Source: Kitasatospora setae KM-6054 | GTDB taxonomy: Bacteria > Actinomycetota > Actinomycetes > Streptomycetales > Streptomycetaceae | Length of the DNA stretch: 64,000 bases | Direction: 5' to 3' | Assembly: GCF_000269985.1 (NCBI RefSeq) | Contig: NC_016109.1 | Location: 8,397,001-8,461,000, forward strand | Shown here: positions 60,744 to 64,000 of the stretch, one piece after another | Numbering within the stretch: the first letter of the stretch is position 1 | Layout: the number at the start of each line of letters is the position of its first letter | Notes under the pieces: generated by a model | Told to the model about the DNA's origin: nothing | Database searches by the model: none | Seen by the model: only the letters and a program-made list of their open reading frames with translations | Made by a program: the position numbers and the translations under genes

Positions 60744-63239
60744 TCAGGCGCAGTCGGCTCCGTTCACGGTGAACCGGGCCGGTGTCGCGTTGCCGCCGGA
60801 GTACGTCGCCTGGAAGCCGAAGCTCGCGCTCGCGCCGGGCGCCAGGGTGCCGTTCCACCCCGCGTCCCGCGCGGTCACCGCGGCGCCGCTCTGGGAGGCG
60901 GTCGCGTTCCAGGCGTTGGTGATCCGCTGGTCACCGGCGAAGCTCCAGCCGAGCGTCCAGCCGGCCAGGGTCGAGGCGCCGGTGTTCCGCGCCGTCACCG
61001 TCGCGGTGAACCCGTTGCCCCAGGAGCTGTCCACCGTGTAGGCCACCGCGCAGCTCGCCGCGGGCGGCGCGGTGTCGTCGTCCGCCTCGGTGGCCGTGAA
61101 GGTCGCCGACTGGACGCCCGGGCCGGAGACGGTGAACAGCGCGCTGCCCGCCAGGGTGTCCGCGTCCTGTGCCGCCGTCAGCGAAACCTGCTGCGCGGCG
61201 GCCCAGTCGGCGGGGGTGAAGAGCAGCGAGGAGGTGGCGGCCGCCAGGTCGGTGTCGCCCGAGGTGCGGGTGACCGTCACCGTCACGTTCTGGGCGGGCG
61301 CGGCCGAGAGCTTCACCGCGACCGACGCCGAACCGCCCTCGGGGACGGTCACCGCCGCGGGCGTGACCTGCACGGCGGGCACCGCCGGGGCCGGGCGCCG
61401 CTCGGCGGCGAACGCGGCCAGCCAGGCCAGCGAGGCGTTCCAGTTGACCGCCACCTCGTTGGTCGAGTACGAGCCGATGTCGTCGACGTAGCAGGCCGCC
61501 GGGGCGCAGCCCGCCAGTTGGGCCTCGGCGACCGGGTCCTGCAGGCCGGAGTTCGGGCCGCCCGCGAACGAGCCGGCCGGCGGGTGCGGCAGCGAGGCGT
61601 CGTTCTGGTGCGCCCAGAAGCGGTGGTGCTCGTTCTCCGCGGCGCGCGCGCCGTAGCCGCTCACGTAGGAGCGGTCCAGCGCGTTGCGGCCCAGCAGGTA
61701 GTCCATGGTCTCCAACGCCCCGCTGCGGTAGCGCTGTTGACCGGTCAGCTCGTAGGCGACAGCCAGCACCATCGCGTTGTTGGCGACCGCGCTGTTGGAG
61801 CCCCACACGTAGCCGTCGGGGGCGAGCGGCACCGCGTAGCCCTGGCCGCCCATGGTGGACAGGTAGCCGTCGGCGGCCGTGGTCAGCAGGCCGCGCAGCC
61901 GGGCCAGGTCGTCGGCGGGCAGTGCCACGCCGGGCACGGTGGCCAGGGTGATCCGGCCGAGCGTCGCGGTGCCGCCCCACCAGAAGGCGTCCGCCGGCCT
62001 GGCGTGCAGCGGGGAGGAGGTGACGGCGTCCCGGTACTGCGCCTCGCCGGTGGTGGCGAGGAGTTCGGCCGCCGCCCAGTAGAACTCGTCGGAGACGTCG
62101 GCGTCCTCGTAGGCGCCGCCGCCGGTGCTGTCGGTGGCCGGGGCGAGCAGGTTCGGGTTGGCCTTGGCGGCGCTCCAGGCGCGGCGGGCCGCGTCCAGGC
62201 AGCGGGCGGCGAAGGCGGCGTCGTACGGCGCGTAGACCCGGGCGCACTGGGCGGCGGTGGCGGCCAGGTTGAGCGTGGCGGCGGTCGACGGTCTGTGCAA
62301 CTCGCGCTGCTGGTCGTCGAGTTCGGGGCGGGTCGGCAGGCCGGTCCACTGCGCGTCGTGGATCTTGTGGAAGGCCGTCCCGGCCAGCGGCTTGCCGTCC
62401 GGGACCTGCATCCGGAGCAGGAACTCCAGCTCCCAGCGGGCCTCGTCCAGCACGTCCGGCACGCCGTTGCCGCGCTCGGGCACCCGCAGCGTCGCGTCGC
62501 CGAGGGCCGCGTCGCCGCCCGCGCGGCGGGCCCGCTCGAAGGAGCCGACCAGCTCCCAGGTCGCGATGCCGCCGTTGACCACGTACTTGCCCTGGTCGCC
62601 CGCGTCGTACCAGCCGCCGCGCACGTCCAGCCGGTAGTCGCACACCCCGGCCTGGCACGGCACGCTGGTGTCGCCCTTGTTCGGCGCCACCCCCAGGTGC
62701 CCGGCGGGGCGGGCGTACGCGCTGCCGCCCGCGAGGGCGGCGTCGATCGCGATGCCGCTGCGCTGCTGGTAGAAGAAGTTCAGGCTGTCCGCGCGCAGCC
62801 CGTCGTACAGCGCGGCCGAGATGGCGAACGGGTGGCTGGCCAGGCCGCCGACGACCAGCGTGAAGCCGGTGCCGGTGCCGGTGTAGGCGCCGAAGTCCAC
62901 CAGGTGGGTGGACTGGCCGGACGCCTGGTCGGCGCCGTGCACGGTGGTGCTGCCGGACGCGACCTGGGCGCCGGCCGAGTCGCGCAGCTGCCAGCCGAGC
63001 GGGGCGGTCGCCGCGCTGACCACGGTGGCCCGCTTGGGGCCGTCCGGCAGGTAGCCGAGCTGGTTGACCCGGACCGGGAAGTCGGCGGGCGCGCCGACGG
63101 TGGCGGCGGCGGGGGCGAGCGCGGGGGCGAGCGCGGTGGCGCCGGCGGTGGCGGTGAGGCCGCCGGCGGCCAGGGCCAGGCCGGTCAGCACGGCGGCCGC
63201 GCGCCGGGGCAGCCCGCGGCCGGAGGGGATCGGAGGCAC
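60744..63239 (-). CDS. Secreted multidomain GH9 cellulase
   Basis: An 831-residue secreted endoglucanase/cellobiohydrolase-type enzyme. Order: signal peptide (about 1-45); CelD-type N-terminal Ig domain (about 50-140, PVRVNQLGYLPDGPKRATVV); GH9 (about 145-610) with DVRGGWYDAGDQGKYVVNG (catalytic Asp pair), RFWAHQND and YSTNEVAVNWNA (catalytic Glu); Calx-beta-like domain (about 625-720, VTVPEGGSASVAVKL, ATEADDD); CBM2 cellulose-binding domain (about 730-831, CAVAYTVDSSWGNGFTATVTARNTG). AGGAAGG precedes GTG 63239. A CebR-type palindrome about 57 bases upstream suggests cellobiose-responsive control. Confidence 0.94.
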   Translation of the reverse strand: MPPIPSGRGLPRRAAAVLTGLALAAGGLTATAGATALAPALAPAAATVGAPADFPVRVNQLGYLPDGPKRATVVSAATAPLGWQLRDSAGAQVASGSTTVHGADQASGQSTHLVDFGAYTGTGTGFTLVVGGLASHPFAISAALYDGLRADSLNFFYQQRSGIAIDAALAGGSAYARPAGHLGVAPNKGDTSVPCQAGVCDYRLDVRGGWYDAGDQGKYVVNGGIATWELVGSFERARRAGGDAALGDATLRVPERGNGVPDVLDEARWELEFLLRMQVPDGKPLAGTAFHKIHDAQWTGLPTRPELDDQQRELHRPSTAATLNLAATAAQCARVYAPYDAAFAARCLDAARRAWSAAKANPNLLAPATDSTGGGAYEDADVSDEFYWAAAELLATTGEAQYRDAVTSSPLHARPADAFWWGGTATLGRITLATVPGVALPADDLARLRGLLTTAADGYLSTMGGQGYAVPLAPDGYVWGSNSAVANNAMVLAVAYELTGQQRYRSGALETMDYLLGRNALDRSYVSGYGARAAENEHHRFWAHQNDASLPHPPAGSFAGGPNSGLQDPVAEAQLAGCAPAACYVDDIGSYSTNEVAVNWNASLAWLAAFAAERRPAPAVPAVQVTPAAVTVPEGGSASVAVKLSAAPAQNVTVTVTRTSGDTDLAAATSSLLFTPADWAAAQQVSLTAAQDADTLAGSALFTVSGPGVQSATFTATEADDDTAPPAASCAVAYTVDSSWGNGFTATVTARNTGASTLAGWTLGWSFAGDQRITNAWNATASQSGAAVTARDAGWNGTLAPGASASFGFQATYSGGNATPARFTVNGADCA

Positions 63240-63295
63240 GGGTGGGAGCCTTCCTGTGTGGGGGAGGGGATGCGTGGGGTGGGCGCTCGCAGACG

Positions 63296-63309
63296 TGGGA
63301 GCGCTCCCA
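63296..63309. promoter_or_regulatory. CebR-type operator upstream of GH9
   Basis: Perfect 14-base palindrome TGGGAGCGCTCCCA, identical to the known streptomycete CebR (cellobiose-responsive LacI-family repressor) box, located 57 bases before the start codon. Confidence 0.88.
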
Positions 63310-63497
63310 TCCGCCCCAATGAAGCCAGCAGCGCGGCGGGCGCGTCAAGAGGCGGTAAACGCGCACGAGTTGACGGCCCGTCGGACCGAAGGGCGCCCCC
63401 GTGGCGCCGCCCGGCCGGGCAGCGGACCGATCCGCGCTGGTCACGCCCGGCGCCGCAGGCCCGCCGCCCGCCCCTGGCCGGGAGCCGCCCGATGCCC

Positions 63498-63503
63498 TAC
63501 CGT
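63498..63503 (+). promoter_or_regulatory. Minus-10 element of the IclR-family gene
   Basis: TACCGT seven bases before ATG 63511 with no ribosome-binding site: probable leaderless mRNA. Confidence 0.4.
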
Positions 63504-63510
63504 CGCGCCC

Positions 63511-64000
63511 ATGACCCTCCCGACCACCCCGGCCACCAACGCCGCCGGGCGGCTGCTGTCCGTGCTGGCCGCCTTCGACCGGGCGGCCCCCGCCCTCACC
63601 CTGACCGAGATCAGCCGCCGCGCCGGACTCTCGCTGCCCACCGCGCACCGGCTGCTGTCCGAACTCACCGCCTGGGGCGCGCTGGAGCGCGACGCCGACG
63701 GCGTCTACCACGTCGGGCTGCGCCTGTTCGAGCTCGGCACGCTCGCCCCGCGCGGGCCGGTGCTGCGCGAGGCGGCCCTGCCGTTCCTGGAGGACCTGTA
63801 CGAGGCGACCCGGGAGAACGTGCAGCTCGCGGTCCGGGAGGCCGGTGACGCGGTCTACGTGGAACGGCTGGCCGGCCGCTCCTCGGTCGGGGTCCGCACC
63901 CGGCTCGGCGCGCACTGGCCGCTGCACGCGACCGGTGTCGGCCTGGCGCTGCTCGCGCACGCCCCGGCCGCCTTCCAGGAGGCGTACCTGGCCGCCGGAC
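63511..64000 (+). CDS. IclR-family transcriptional regulator (3' end outside window)
   Basis: Truncated by the window edge; 163 codons are visible. The N-terminal winged helix reads GRLLSVLAAFDRAAPALTLTEISRRAGLSLPTAHRLLSEL, followed by the start of the IclR ligand-binding domain (FELGTLAPRGPVLREAALPFLEDL, VYVERLAGRSSVGVRTRLG, PLHATGVG). The HATGVGLALLA segment is the usual effector-domain signature. It is divergent from the GH9 cellulase. Its target is probably a gene beyond the window. Confidence 0.85.
   Translation, partial: MTLPTTPATNAAGRLLSVLAAFDRAAPALTLTEISRRAGLSLPTAHRLLSELTAWGALERDADGVYHVGLRLFELGTLAPRGPVLREAALPFLEDLYEATRENVQLAVREAGDAVYVERLAGRSSVGVRTRLGAHWPLHATGVGLALLAHAPAAFQEAYLAAG

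Noticed and set aside
59265..63848. A 1,527-codon plus-strand open frame opposite GH10 and GH9
   Set aside because: It mirrors the third-codon G/C bias of two well-supported minus-strand hydrolases and crosses their control regions.

Overview
The window is very GC-rich actinomycete chromosome (streptomycete/Kitasatospora type: about 75% GC, strong third-position G/C bias, GTG and TTG starts, an iron box, LacI-type TNTTAGCGCTAACA boxes). It contains no tRNA, rRNA, CRISPR array, transposase or integrase that I can see. The first 11.8 kb matches the right flank of a bafilomycin-type macrolide cluster so closely that a bafilomycin (setamycin) producer such as a Kitasatospora is the best guess. 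That assignment rests on gene content and remembered literature, not on a database search.

Region 1 (1-11758) is polyketide biosynthesis. It starts inside the last modular PKS gene (KR end, ACP, TE). A methoxymalonyl-ACP cassette follows (3-hydroxyacyl-CoA dehydrogenase, free ACP, acyl-CoA dehydrogenase, FkbH-type glyceryl transferase), with the matching O-methyltransferase on the opposite strand. Next come a SARP-NB-ARC regulator, a type II thioesterase, a lone LuxR-type HTH protein, and an overlapping pair: an acyltransferase-fold protein and an adenylate-forming enzyme. These correspond to the Orf2/Orf3 fumaryl transfer pair reported for bafilomycin C1 formation. Region 2 (11811-17894) holds unlinked genes: a cis-prenyltransferase, a divergent PadR-methyltransferase fusion, a hypothetical propeller-like protein, a membrane protein, a methyltransferase, and the iron-box-controlled heme oxygenase.

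Region 3 (18026-24261) is a heme acquisition locus. Two secreted, doubly HtaA-domained proteins (one with a LAFTG sortase signal, one with only a membrane tail) are divergent from hmuTUV, with an iron box between them. Region 4 (24262-38015) is mixed: a degraded stretch, a CGNR regulator, an MFS exporter with an ArsR-rhodanese regulator, an oxidoreductase/AraC pair, convergent Kup and KimA-like potassium transporters, a STAND-like protein with a broken P-loop, and a glycosyltransferase-like gene interrupted by 14 perfect copies of a 7-bp repeat.

Region 5 (38053-63239) is a large arabinoxylan/cellulose utilisation island. It contains a sugar-binding protein, two permeases, GH51 and GH43 in one operon (no ATPase, so probably served by a shared MsiK-type ATPase); a 1,035-residue secreted GH43; a LacI repressor; xylFGH plus a ROK regulator; secreted GH62, GH10 and CE1 enzymes with ricin-type carbohydrate-binding domains; a second GH10; and a secreted GH9 cellulase. 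LacI boxes lie upstream of three transcription units, GAAA/TTTC inverted repeats lie at two control regions, and a CebR-type box precedes GH9. Secreted enzymes would cut the polymer, the two ABC importers would take up xylose and arabino/xylo-oligosaccharides, and GH51/GH43 would finish the job inside the cell. A truncated IclR-family gene ends the window.
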